A stretch of DNA of 64,000 bases, taken from NCBI RefSeq assembly GCF_011075055.1, contig NC_058145.1:9979894-10043893 (forward strand). The letters are read 5' to 3'. The stretch is from Mangifera indica. Taxonomy: Eukaryota > Streptophyta > Magnoliopsida > Sapindales > Anacardiaceae. A program made the translations under genes and the position numbers. Below the pieces are notes generated by a model that had not been told where the DNA came from, did not search any database, and was given only the letters and a program-made list of their open reading frames with translations. This document shows, piece after piece, positions 1-12,339 of this stretch (positions within the stretch are counted from its first letter, which is position 1; each line of letters opens with the position of its first letter).

Positions 1-1346
1 ATGAATGTATTAATTCTAATAATTTTGTGGATATTTCCCTTTCATTTTTACAAGGTGATTTGATCAATTTTTCTCAAAGACAAGATTTACAAATTGGATA
101 GGCATCTAAATTTAATGGGCTTAAAATCCTATTTGTTTCCAACCTCATTATCTTGTTGTCTCCTATAAGGTTTAGTCGATGATGTCAAAGTAACCTTGAA
201 TCAATTTCATCTCAAGATCTCTTATTTGTAATAGTATTCATAATACTTAGATCATTCAATTAATAATACACACACGATATTGTGTCTTAAGAATATGTTT
301 TATTTTGAGTATGGTAGGTTATATGGGTATGTTTCTTTGAGTATCTTGAAATTAATAGCGAGATATACAAACTTAATTGGAAGTCAACAACTTCATTCGA
401 AGTTGTGCTATTTATCTTATTTCTTTTGAGATATAAAGGTTAAAGAGAAATTATAAAGAAAACTAATAGATAAGAACATATTTTATAATCACCTTTTAGA
501 TGTTATTCTTATCACACTCTCAAATTAGAGATTCATATAATATAATTATTAGTGAATATAATTATAAATGTCCTATGTAAATTATAGACATATAGATTGC
601 TTTGGTTTGTTTTGATAGTCATATTGACCAAACAGTTGGTTGAAATACTATCACTGAATCTTGTTATTTTCTTAAAATCTATATTGGCCATTGTTTATCT
701 AAAAAACAAAACCTTGTTTTCTTTTACTAAAATAAAAAAAATTATTAATATTTGCCCAAATGGGAGAATATTAAAAAATTTCTTGAATATGAGCAAACAT
801 TGATGTTTTAATTTAATATAGCCTAGGTAGATATATACCCCAACTAATTGTGTTTCGTGAACATATTATGTCAATTTTGTTAAATACTTCACATTTTATA
901 AATTAAATCTGAGTTCTAATAATACACGTATAAACTATTGAATTTATTGGGCTTTTGATAAAATAGCCCAATAAACTACTATATAAAAGTCCAAATCTTC
1001 TTTCCCAATACACGTACAATATATTATGCATCTATTAAAATATAGTTATTTTGAGAGTATATAAAAAAAGAAGACAAGTTTTAATATATTAATAATCAAT
1101 TAGATTTGGAGTTGATTCAACAGCAATTATGGGACATCAAGTTTGCCTAATTCCTTACCCATTACTCTCTAGTTTTATAATCTATAAGCATATGACTCTA
1201 TTATTGAATTGAAAATTGATTGAATACACTGATACACAGATATATTGGTGAGAATTTGTCTAATTTAAAATTTTAATACTATAACAGTTTCATCAGTCAT
1301 TCAAGTGGAATATAAGCATGCCCTCGGAAAGACACAAAGTCGTATG
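1..1346. other. AT-rich intergenic DNA, no gene recognised
   Basis: Both strands carry frequent stops and no recognisable protein motif. I looked here for the next exons of the minus-strand callose synthase and saw none. The only discrete structure is a perfect 11-bp stem (943-953 with 965-975) around an 11-nt loop. Nothing else supported. Confidence 0.6.
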
Positions 1347-3578
1347 TCACATCACCTCAGGATCAACTCCACACACCGACGGATTAACAACCTTTAAAAT
1401 CTGAAAAAGAACTTCAGCAGTTTTGTATGCCTTGGTAAGCTTTGCACTGGATTTTAATGGAAAAAATAAAGGTTATCAGTACAAGAAATACTACTTCCAA
1501 ATCATATCCCAAGAAGAATTTATCACATATCAAATGTAAAGAATAATTTATCAGCCCTAAAACTTACCGATCAGCTTTGTCAGCAGCATATTGCAATGGT
1601 TGTATATATTTGTTGTAATATTGTTGATAAAACCTCTGCAATTCACGCACATCAGTTTTTTCCCTTCTTCCCTGTAATGTTGGATCATTCTCCTGCAAAC
1701 AAAAAAAAGTAAGAAATGCCATCAAAAAACCATCACCACTTACTACAAGAAGAAATACGCCCATAAAGCAAAAGATGGTGATAAATGCTAGTCAAGATAC
1801 CAAAGGATACCACAGAAGGCTTTGTTTAAGCACATTGGATTCTCGGAAGTGACATATCAATTGACTTGAGTGGATTCACCCAAATCAAACCTAGCTTACA
1901 AACAAATACCAAAGCCATAAGCGCCTGGAACATTATGAAGAGCAATGCCTCTGGCACAAGTTGCAGGTAATGGCTTGTTGAAATATGTCAACCAGACATC
2001 ATTCAAAAACCAGTTTCAAAGTATACTTTCTTTACCCTAAAATTCTTCAACCTTCCCTGTATGATCACTGACTTTAAAATTGGGAGCCACTTCGAAACAC
2101 CATAACTTTGGAAGCCAGAAAAATCATTGCATATAAATATCCCAATTAGGTGGCCCAAAGTCCAACCCTTGAGGTTAACTAGTCAAAACACTCTGAATAT
2201 CTGACCTTTAGTTTTAACAAGCACAAACAAGGTTTGCTAGCTTTATGCAATAAAGATATAGTAACTCATTTTTTCTTCATTGAACATCTTTGTTGCCGTT
2301 CAACATATGCAGCACCAAACTCAGTTTTATATACACATTCATGTAAAATACAACGAACCCCTTCCGATTTAATTTCACTTTATGTCATATTTTTACACAG
2401 CTGTTTCATTTTGATCACAGCACATTCTTGTTGACAAATCACCCAGAAACATATGAGACTTGTTTACATCCCATTTACGTTGAAACTTAGAACCCAACAA
2501 AAATTAGATAATACAATAAATGACATTCTCATGGACCATTTCTTGTAAGTTTAACACAGAAAAAAAAAAAAAAGATATAAAACTTGAGAAAATGAACATA
2601 AATTAAGCACATCCAAAGTCCCTTCACAGATAAAGGCAAAAAGGCAGTTTTCCTAGGTTAAGTATTTCCTTGTAATGGCAGAACTCAGCCTATTCCAGTT
2701 CTCAAATATAACCACATGAATAGTTAACAGACAAAAATTCTAAAATTAAGTGTCAATATGACAACTTCCATTAAAAAGAAGGCAAATATTGAAAAATAAA
2801 AGATGAGAACAAGGGTGGTTATCACTTAATTCAGAGCTAGCTTTTTCTAAAACTAATGCACTCTGATTTCTTAGAAAAGGGGAAAAGAATCATATCACTC
2901 ACACTTTCGAGGCGCTGAAGGAGGGCCGTTTTAAATTGGTGAACACCTTGTCCACTAGAAGTGGGATCCAATCTATGAGCTCTCAAAGGCATAAAAGCGG
3001 CCTACATTCAAAACCAGAACATATGAATCACACTGATAGAAATGCAAATAAGAAAAGAATTGTGCCACAATAATATTTTAAATAAGAACAAGCAGAATGA
3101 AAATGAAATTTCAAAACAAACAAAAGATTACATGAGAATACATGCTGAAAGTTAAAAAAGACAGATAGTCATAAATTGTTTTCACCATCTTGAAAAACAA
3201 ATAAAAGAAGCAAATTATTACCCATAAACACACAAAAATTCATAAGAGTCCAGGAAAAACCTTCACAATGAGACACATGCAACTCTTTTGAATAGAATAC
3301 CATTTAAGTAAGATCATACCTAAGTCAAGAGTAACATCGATAATGCTAAAATTTTAAACTTATATGCAAATTATTACCAATAAACACACAAGAATTCATA
3401 AGTCTAGGAAAAACCTTCGCAATGAGATACACGCAACTCTTTTGAATAGAATACTATAAAAGTAAAATCATACCTAAGTCAAGAGTAACATCAATAATGC
3501 TAGAAGTTTAAAGTAATATGCAACTATCAACAACAGTAAGTTGTAACACACTTCCTCATGAGTAAGGGAATTAATTAT

Positions 3579-3832
3579 AGGGGTGGGTTAGAGCCAAGCC
3601 AACTCAGCTCAAATCCATCATCCAGTTAGAATGAGCCAAACTCAAACTCAATTTGAGTTCAACTCATTTATCTTTTTTGGTGACACTATTCACTCCACCA
3701 GCAATACTATTTATCTTGTTGGCAACCTTTTGATGACACTGTATATAAGTTCGAACAAGCTCAAACTAAGTTTTATGGATTTGAGTTAAGCTCCAATAGA
3801 CTTTGAGCTTGATTCAACTCAACTCCAACCCT
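3579..3832. mobile_element. MITE-like element in callose synthase intron 1
   Basis: The segment opens with AGGGGTGGGTTAGAGCC and closes with a diverged inverted copy (..CTCCAACCCT). Both flanks carry the same six bases AATTAT (3573-3578 and 3833-3838), which looks like a target-site duplication. The inside is full of GAGTT/AACTC words in both orientations, as in small foldback elements. No coding content; 254 bp long. Confidence 0.55.
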
Positions 3833-4016
3833 AATTATTGGTCCATAGGTTTATCAAGTGAATATGAAAATTGACATTCTTTTATTGTGATTTGAAATTA
3901 ATTAACACAAAAGAAAAATTTCAGGAATTACCCACAAAATATAAGTCAAAATAGGCTCTTTTACAATAAGGAACTAGTAATTGCAAAAGGTAATAGCCAA
4001 AATTTTTATTTACATT

Positions 4017-4450
4017 TGTTGATATTATCTTGATCCGCACATAATTGGCCACCTAAAGGCATGAGGTAATATCCACTTTGGCCTTTAGTGGCCTTACAGT
4101 TTTGCCTTTAAAAGGTCCCTTGTAAGGGAGAGAGAGATTTTGTTTATATTGACCCAAGATCGTCAATAACTATTCTATGTGGGATTTTTGCCATAAACCT
4201 TGCCCCCTAGTCAAGGGGTTTGAGGAGAGCACCTAACATCATCCCCAAATATGGAGCCACTGTTAATGTTGCCTCGGTCTGCATATAACAAATCACTTAA
4301 AATTGTGAGGTATTGTCCATTTTGACCTTTGTTGGTTTCATGATTTTGCCCTCAAAAGACACTTCATGAGGGAGAGGGAGACATTGGGTTTATACTGACC
4401 CAAGGCCCTTGACCTCTATTTGATGTGGAAGTTTTGGCATCAATGACATT
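4017..4450. repeat. Two tandem copies of a ~244-bp dispersed repeat
   Basis: Copy 1 (4017-4260) and copy 2 (4261-about 4450) share, in the same order, a start TGTTRATRTTRYCT, a block resembling ATATTGTCCACTTTGGCC, a 'TTTTGCC..AAAAG' block, 'GGGAGAGRGAGA', and a 'TATGTGG/GATGTGG' block followed by 'TTTTGGC/TTTTTGCC'. The ATATTGTCC..TTGG core is also present, inverted, in the array at 35.4-36.9 kb, so this is probably one dispersed plant repeat family. It lies in intron 1 of the callose synthase relic. Confidence 0.55.
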
Positions 4451-5638
4451 CTTAAACCATGATAATTAAAAATAATGAAACTCTTGTTTTCTGTGGCCGT
4501 ATGTTTAAAAAGCCAAAGTTTATTAGTGTTAGATGTCAGTACCTCTCGAATTTGTACTAATCATTATGTATTTATCGGTGGCAATTACAACCATTTTGGC
4601 AAAAGGTTATCTAAAATAAACCACATTTTAAATGATCTGGCTTTCTTGGATTACCACAGCCTGAAAATTCATCATTTTGTAAGGTCACCCAAAAATATTT
4701 CAAGGCAGCTTACAAGACTTCTAACATATTAAATTACACCAAAGAACTGCCAAATGATTTTTGTACGGTAAATCTATAGTGTTTGCAGATGGTTTAGATT
4801 TCTTTTGTTTAGGCAGGCCGAAAGTTCATCATTTTGTTGGGCCATGATGCCCTCATCTTGGATGCACTGCAACAGATGCACAACAGTTTATAAATGAACT
4901 CCAACTTAAGTTTCATACCATAACAAAGAAGAAATTTGAGGAACAATCCCAAAGCGCATTTTCTTCTTTCTGGAATCTCAACAAATAACACCAGGAATTG
5001 ATTGATATCTAACTCCAACATCGCAGTGTGATCATGGAAAGAAAAACCATAATGACAGTCAAGACACACAAATATTCACTCACTTGCACTTCCGGCCACC
5101 CTTACAAATAAAAACCAACTGAAAAAAGCACAGTGCAGCCAAAGAGGTACCCGCACCACATGCACAAGCATATATATATCATCAGAGCCAAATTACTTAA
5201 CTTGTACATACTTTGCTTAAGCCTCGCGCGCCTGGTTACTTATCATATTTACTAGTATAAGCATTCTCATCTGTCCACATTTAGGTTGAGTTTGATCGTT
5301 CTTACATTTTTATAAGCCTTATAACTTAAAATTTTTTGAGCTCGCACAACATGATTAATACACAGACATGCTCAAGATATTTTGGCAGCAAACAAAACGA
5401 TATGATTAATCCATAAGGCTCACAACAATAACTTACAGAGAAAAGCAACTCTTGGGCTACTCGATTCAACTTCATGAGCCACACGGAGAATAGGCACAAT
5501 ATCAACAAGCGAAGACGGTGGCGCCACTTCATTATCAAAGATTGTCTCTCCGAGATTCCCAGCCGTCTGCGTCCGCATGGTTGGCCTCAACGGCGGACGC
5601 TGATCGGAGGAACCGGCTCCTCCTCCTCTCGACGACAT

Positions 5639-6120
5639 CTTTCCTTCTTCTACCAAACCCTCGCTGTTCAAATACGCTCTCTTTCCTGGCCAAATTCAAA
5701 CCAACACGCTTAACAAAAATCAAGAAAACAAATAATAAATAGAAATTAAAGATTAAAAAAAAAATAAAAAAAAAATGTAAGTAACAGATGACGAAGAGGA
5801 AGAGCATCGGGCTACTAAATCTGCCATCTGCAAGCAACGAAAATAAAAGCAGAAATAGAAAGGGAGAATTTAAAAGAAAAAATTAAAATAAAAAGCTGAA
5901 GAAGAAATGTGAAAACAGAGCAAGAGAGAAAGGCGGTTACAAGAACTGTGAAGAAGGAGAGTGTAAAGGTTTGGAGAGTGCTTAGAGATGAAGCTACCCA
6001 CGAAGACAGCAACGGAGAGAGTACACAAAAGAGAGTAAAGAAGAAGCAGAGTAATCTTAAAGACTGGTGTCGTTTCTTCGAAATAGATTACGGCTCAGCG
6101 CGTTATTATAAAAAATGAGT
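5639..6120 (-). promoter_or_regulatory. Upstream/5' leader region of the callose synthase relic
   Basis: Purine-rich on the plus strand, so the minus-strand transcript leader would be pyrimidine-rich, as is common in plant 5' UTRs. Short reading frames on either strand here have low-complexity Lys/Glu or Phe/Leu composition and no homology I recognise. No TATA box can be fixed with confidence. Confidence 0.35.
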
Positions 6121-9100
6121 TGAATTCCAAAAGCTACGAATAATTTTCAAATGAAATAAAACTACATTTATAAGAAAAAATATATCAAAATCAATCCATA
6201 TTACTATGTATGGATGAATTTGTAAAATTTATTTATATATTTAATATTATTTTTATTGATAAAAATTTAATATTTGTGACGTAAAAGATTCATTAAGAAC
6301 ACTTATATCAAATGATTACTTTTTATTCGAACTTTGATAAAAAATGATTTCTCACATTTTTTGTTTAAATATTTTTTTTTGCACTAATTTATGAAAGTTA
6401 AAATTTAACCATCAAAAAATATTTTTTTTATTTTGTATTATATAAAACATAGTTAATATTATTAACATTCTTTTAAAAAAAAAAACCTTTTCCCATATTA
6501 ATTATATATTTTTCTTTTTCAACATATCTTCCTTTTTTATATATACTTCCTTTATTCTCCTTTCTCATATTTTTGGTGCTAGAAAAAAACCGAGGGCGAG
6601 TTGATGAATTTAGAGGTGCTTGTGCTCATTACTCTTGCAAGTAATGAGGCATTCCAGAGTTGGTGGAAGCAAGCTTTAAATGGGCAAAAAGGTTATAAAC
6701 GAGCTATAAATTCATTTCTAACAATTAAAATCTTGTAATTTCACCCCCACACCCGTTGAAACTGCACATTCCCAATTTTCAAAACCATTTCCAACGATTT
6801 CACTCAATTTTCAACAATTAAAAAGAGCAAAAAGGTTAGTATATCACTCTTATCATGTTCAACAGCTTATAATTTTGAAATTTAGCGATTTTGTAGCACT
6901 CAAGTTTACCTGTTTAATTTTGTTTAAAATAGCTTGAATCTCTTGTGTTTTTCATGAAATTTGTCAATGATTTTGTATTGAAATAGGTTTAAAATTGACT
7001 TGTGGTGAAATTAGGTTTGAAAATAGAAGATTTAAGTTGATTTCTGTCACCACACATGATTTGTAATCACTATACGAATCATACGTAGTAATGGAAGTTG
7101 AAGCTGGGGGAGGGGGGTTGATATTTTCCAAGCATGGATGATTTGCATGGTGGGAGTTTTTTTGGATATTTTTCATAATGCAAAAGGGGGTTTGATATAT
7201 AAATGGTTTGCGTGACCCATCAATTTTTTTCTTTGTTAAAACTTTTTAACAACAAGAAATAAACGTTTAATCATCACTTTTCTCTTGTCAAAGTTATAAA
7301 TTTATTTAATTTTAATGAAAGTATAAATAATTAATTATTAAAATCATAAAAATAATATTTCTAACAACCAAATATTGATCCACTTGTTATTTTCTTTTTG
7401 CTTATGTAGGTCACACATGGCGTGGGTTATTTTATTTTTTTCAAATATGTGTGTTTTATTCAATATGTGTAATATGGATGGTAGGGTTTTTTGCTATTAA
7501 CCAACCCAAGGAGTAACTTTTTTTTTTTTTCGGAGAGTAATTAATACTTTCTAATTTAGGGTTTGTAATATTTATTTTCAAATATTCGGTATTTTTTTCA
7601 ATAAAAATATGAAACATGTATATATTATGAGAATTAACCAATTTGTAATTTTTTGTGTGTAGAATGCTCTATTGGGCACAAAAGAAATCATAAAACAATA
7701 TTTGGTGATTTCAGATTTCCACTTGATCACTATTTCAAGGCTCAAGTCAACACACAAAGCCATCGAGATGTGATGGCCAAGATTAATGTGACATTGACCA
7801 ACAAACAGACAAAAAAAAAAACTTTTAAAACATTATGTTTTGAAAAGTTTATTCAATTTGAGGAGTCTTAATTTAGCAGAGTTTAACGTATTCCATTATA
7901 TCATATATGTGTCGCTGTGAGAGTAAACTTTAAAGAGAAGTTTACGGTTGTGGGGGTAAACGAACCCCAATGTTTACACAAATGTTATTATAATAAAATT
8001 TGGTAAGGGCAAATTAAAGAAACAGTGAAGGGTATATATCAACAACAGTTAAAATCCTTACTTATTGCATATAATTGTATTATTGTATATAATTGTAATT
8101 ATTTCAATTATTTTTTATTTTTATTTAAAAATTTATTTTATTTTTAACAGTGAGAATGAGATAATATTATAAGGATTATTGATGTGTTTTTAAAGATATT
8201 GGTATTTAATTTTTTATACCGTATGTAAACAAGAGAAATTGTTTTGGTATTTGGTCTAGAAGTTAAAATGTTAAAAACACTTGGAAAACTAGAAATAGTA
8301 GACAATTTTGAGTTAATTAAGGGTGTGTCAAGTCAATATGAATATAGTTTAGATTAAGTTATAGTTGAAAAAATTTGACACTATTCTAATTCTAATCAAG
8401 TTATGGTTGGGGGTTTACTTGATCGAACTGATACGATACGAACATAACTCGATATCACAAATTATCAAGCCTAATTTAGCATAATAATAATGCAATGAAT
8501 TTACTCACATGATAGTCAATTAAAATAATATTTTTTTGAAGGGGGATTGAAAAATGATTCCCAAAAATTTTGTTCAACTTTTCAACCATTAGAATAAGGT
8601 TGGACAAATTTGCCTTAGTATATATAGAAAATTTTGACCAATTTAAGCATGAACAAACTAAAAGTAGGTTCGAAGACATAATTTATGGCCCAAATTACGC
8701 CTTATCAAGGATTTTTTTTGGATGAAAATGGGTGTAAAAATTAATATAAAGTATTTATTATTTGGAGATTTTTTGAGCTTGTTGAAATATGAAACATGTT
8801 TTGATTTAAAGAAAAAGGGAAAATAAATTTTTATTATGCAAAATTACATTTAGGTGGTAAATATATTTATAAGCGAAATGAAAGAGGTAAATGACATTTT
8901 ATCTCTTATCCTTAAAGGTTTAATTAATATTTTTTATTAACGAAATAAGAGGGTTCAATGACATTTTACTAGACGTTGACACTTAAAAGGTTAATTGATA
9001 TTTTTTGTCATTTAAAAGAAATTATTTAATTATTTAAATATGTATATTCCATTCTCTCACTCTCTCTCTTTTTTTTTTTAGATATAGAATTTTACCAATG

Positions 9101-9160
9101 GTAAAAATCATGATATCATATCTGAATTCTTTTGGTTACATCTAGAATTTTGAATTTATC
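6121..9160. other. AT-rich intergenic DNA, possible decayed transposon at 6.6-7.9 kb
   Basis: Nothing gene-like overall. The part around 6,760-6,900 shares wording with 17,730-17,850, including a 'RGTTAGTATATCAYTC' string followed by 'CTTRTTYAA/ATGTTCAA'. The second site lies next to a DUF1985 transposon relic, so 6.6-7.9 kb may hold a decayed relative. A 72-codon plus-strand frame at 7,653-7,871 has no recognisable domain. From 8.0 to 9.16 kb I see only AT-rich sequence. Confidence 0.35.
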
Positions 9161-9289
9161 TGTGAAAATTGTAAATAAATTTTAACCATAACTTCAAACT
9201 CATTTTATTTAACAATAAATAAAACTCTCAAATAAGCTTTAGTAACAGTATTCTTTAGTGCTCGGATATAGTTCCTATAATACTGTTGA

Positions 9290-9990
9290 TAAAAGTTGAG
9301 AATTTCTAGCTCATTATTTTTCTTCATTTTTACCCTTAATGATCTAGTTGTACCAGTAACTATAGCAAACTAGGATTAGTTTCACAAGTGGGAAAAGTTA
9401 TCTTAACTAGGCTAGACTAGCTTCCTTTGGATCATGCAAGGGGAGTTGCCATGTTATCTTTCTGGTAACGTTACAAACCCAGTTTCTACACTTTGATAAT
9501 GATAAAGACACAACCATATTCCCTTTTACCATAGTCTAATAGGACAAGTAAGAAGACTCAACAAATGCAAAAATAGTTTCCGAAAGGGGAAATGGAAATG
9601 GTACCTCACCAAGGTTAGCTATCTTTGGATCATGCAACGAGAGTTGCTATATTATTAACTTGGTAACATTTTTACTGGCCTAGTTTTGACCCTTGGACCT
9701 TTAGTCATGATCTAATGGTACCAATAACATTACCCAACAAGTCTAAACATATTTTCCCCAGGGGAAACTTGTTATGTTACCTAGGTTCACTATATCTGGA
9801 TCACATGGTAAGAAGAGTTGCTATGTTATTTACCCAATAATATTGCCAACTACTTAGAATCATAATTAGAAGGTACTAGTGACATTATCGGACGAGTTTG
9901 GCAAAGAATTCATAATTGAAAATGTTATGTTACCCAAGTTAGCCATTATAGTTTTATTTTATTGGTAGCATTATTGCTCTTGTTTCCTTC
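9290..9990. repeat. Diverged tandem repeat, unit ~170-200 bp, four copies
   Basis: A module built around 'TTTGGATCATGCAA..GAGTTGC..ATGTTAT' followed by a 'GGTAAC' word recurs near 9,429, 9,628 and 9,798, with a weaker fourth copy near 9,940. Between modules runs a second shared block ('GATCTA..GTACCA' .. 'GGGGAAA' .. 'TTACCTAGGTTAGC'). Spacings are 199, 170 and about 140 bp. No coding capacity. Confidence 0.6.
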
Positions 9991-10427
9991 CTTAGATCTA
10001 ACTATGTTTACATCAAACGTGATCCTATGATACTGTAAAACGTCATCAAGTAATATGTTATTTATCTAATTATATTACGAGTCAAGTTAATACCTTTAAT
10101 GATCACTTAGATCAAATCATGGTTATGCCGCACATGACATTCCCAAATATTGAAATAATTTGCTTAGAAAAAAAATAAAATATTGAAACAATTTCCCTCG
10201 ATAATAGGATTGCTAGGCTATAGGGGCTGTTATCTTTAGATTGTTGGAACATATTCATAATGATTGCAAAGTGTAACATCATAAATACCTCACATTTGGT
10301 GTTACATGATTGATAAAATGTTTCATAATGTCTTGTTTGAAAATTTTGATAATCTCATGGTGAAATCTAGGATGTAATCTTTTAAACCATTGATGACACA
10401 ACTTTTTCTCAATTTCCTAACGAAAAG

Positions 10428-10580
<153 letters not shown>

Positions 10581-10599
10581 TTGCACTATATTGTCAGAA

Positions 10600-11690
10600 T
10601 TCAACATCATTCACTCTCACTTAGTAGAGACTTATTTTTAGGAATGACAAATTAACTATTGGAAAACTACTCCCCATTAATGAGCAGTTATCTAGTAGTT
10701 ACCAATACCAAGTGAGTGCATTTATGGGTGCCAAATAACCAACATCTCCCACTTACACATTGTGCTTGATATCATAAAAAAACCTTTTCTTCATATATGT
10801 TCCTAAGATAATTTATACATTCTAATGGCCTATATAACCACCATGAATATCTGTATATGAGAACTCTATACTAGAATCCTCAACTAGGCATACATAGAGA
10901 CATCAACTCTCAAAGATAAAATAAAAAATTTTCGGAATGCCATAGATCAATCTAATCACATCAATTCAAGTATCCTCTAATCCCTCTCAAGGAGCAAAAC
11001 TAAATTCCTAGGTTTAACAATATGTCCACACTGATATTACATACCATTCAATCCAACTTAAATGTTCGACAATAAATATAGAGCTAAGATGTATAAGATG
11101 ATCATCATTTTACCCGCTCATAACTAACCATTTTCCCAATGATGTTTTATAAGGTTAAATCATCCATAACCATAGGTAACACATCAAAGTAGTTAAACAT
11201 TAGTTTATCAGTTCATGACATGCATAGTCAAAAGTCACAAAGGGCATTAATTTTGTGTAATATTGGACCCCAAAGATCCACACAGTAAAGAAACAAGTAT
11301 CCATTTTTCCACCTCCCTTCATGGTCGCTAAGTAAATGCAATATAAAATACATTATCTAGTGGAGTGACCTTTTCAAATAAAAGGCCTACATATGTCATA
11401 CTTCCACACTATATTGATCTTAGTCTAGCTACTATATAAGCGTCTAACTTGACTTTTATGTTTGCTCACCTTATAAGGCACCAAATATCAAATCTCACAT
11501 TTGGCTTCTTTTACATGTTTAATGGATGGTGGGTAATCAATGGGTAATCCATTTTTATCTCTCAACAATCTCATCTCAACTCTAACAAAGGCAACACATA
11601 AAAAATGAGGCTCGCTTCATGGTTTGTTTGAGCAATTTTTTTTGGCTAATCATTAGAGATATGTAGATAACATTTTCTATTGACTGTACA
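10600..11690. other. Repeat-like intergenic DNA without genes
   Basis: No reading frame with recognisable motifs. The text near 10,735-10,760 (AACATCTCCCACTTACAC) resembles words I associate with LTRs of plant copia elements, but no ends or paired copy were found. Treat as unclassified repeat. Confidence 0.3.
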
Positions 11691-12011
11691 GAGGTGGATA
11701 AAAGGCTAATTATCATGTTTCCATATAACATTGACATCAGACTTCCAAAAGATGAGACCCATCTTGTCTATTGGAAGACTTATTTAGAGGAGGATATAAA
11801 AAAGATTCAAGCTAAAGAAAACAAAAACCAAATCATGGAAGTGATTTCAACAAATGACCTTAATTGGGATGATTTTGACTTGATCAATATGGTGGATACA
11901 ATTGCTCTTAGCAACCACATAGAAAAGATTGTGGTGTCAATAATTTCTTATCATCTAATGCAAAATCGTTCATATGGTAAGTTGTATGTTGACTTGATCA
12001 TTGAAGAATGA
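11691..12011 (+). pseudogene. Fragment of a plant AAA-ATPase C-terminus (ATAD1/MSP1-like family)
   Basis: An uninterrupted frame of about 106 codons (first ATG at 11,694). It reads LFP-like 'MFPYNIDIRLPKDET', then 'WKTYLEEDIKKIQA', a degenerate 'LDCPDL'-like stretch, and 'EKIVVSIISYHLMQN'. These match in order the post-ATPase segment of the large plant AAA proteins, where a 'LFPNKV.IQLP.DE..L..WK..LE.D.E' block is followed by 'VEK(I/V)(V/I)GWALS.H.M'. A possible acceptor (TGTACAG) ends just before the fragment, so it resembles one exon. The Walker A/B part is absent from the surrounding DNA, and many family-constant residues are replaced. Most likely a processed, captured or decayed gene fragment; it lies 330 bp from CACTA-like repeats. 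Confidence 0.6.
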
Positions 12012-12339
12012 GTACCCACTGGAGTTAATGCATCTAGATTGACAAATGGAATAGGTATTCTGGTGAGGAATATGTGGAAAAACTTTTTGACTTTTTGATT
12101 ATGCACATATGAAAATGTTGGTTTTATAGTAAATAATATATGTTGATATGGTTGTTTAGCAATGAAAAAATATATTTTCCTATGTACAAATGAATGTGTT
12201 TCTTATAGATAACAAAAGAGATATGTATTATGATATTATTCAAATAATTTTGATATTGTATCTTTTTTTTTGTAATATATATAAAATTAGGAAATTTATA
12301 AAAATAAAATTATATCAGAACAAAACAATTGATGTCTAA

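Larger units (their letters stand above)
1347..5638 (-). pseudogene. Callose synthase (CALS1/2/3 type) N-terminal fragment, frameshifted and truncated
   Basis: Callose synthases are plasma-membrane 1,3-beta-glucan synthases of about 1,900 residues; their cytosolic N-terminus holds a Vta1-like region. Four exons can be read on the minus strand: 5638-5437 (start MSSRGGG, then MRTQTAGNLGE and PILRVAHEVES), 3001-2903 (AHRLDPTSSG, FKTALLQRLE), 1692-1568 (ENDPTL, FYQQYYNKYIQ, AADKADR) and 1446-1347 (LTKAYKTAEVLF). All joins have GT..AG borders; introns are 2,435, 1,210 and 121 nt. Splicing exon 1 (phase 1) to exon 2 reads CRFYAFE and then shifts, because the family's Glu-Lys-Ala is encoded with 2 nt missing; a TAG follows two codons later. 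The frame recovers for exons 3-4, which end in TGA after a diverged tail. The remaining 90% (transmembrane segments and glucan synthase domain) is absent. An upstream in-frame ATG exists at 5671, but 5638 fits the family. An assembly error at the 2-nt site cannot be excluded; the missing 3' part argues for a pseudogene either way. Confidence 0.85.

Noticed and set aside
5909..6118. Lys/Glu-rich plus-strand frame upstream of the callose synthase start
   Set aside because: Antisense to a pyrimidine-rich 5' leader; composition explained by purine bias, no homology.
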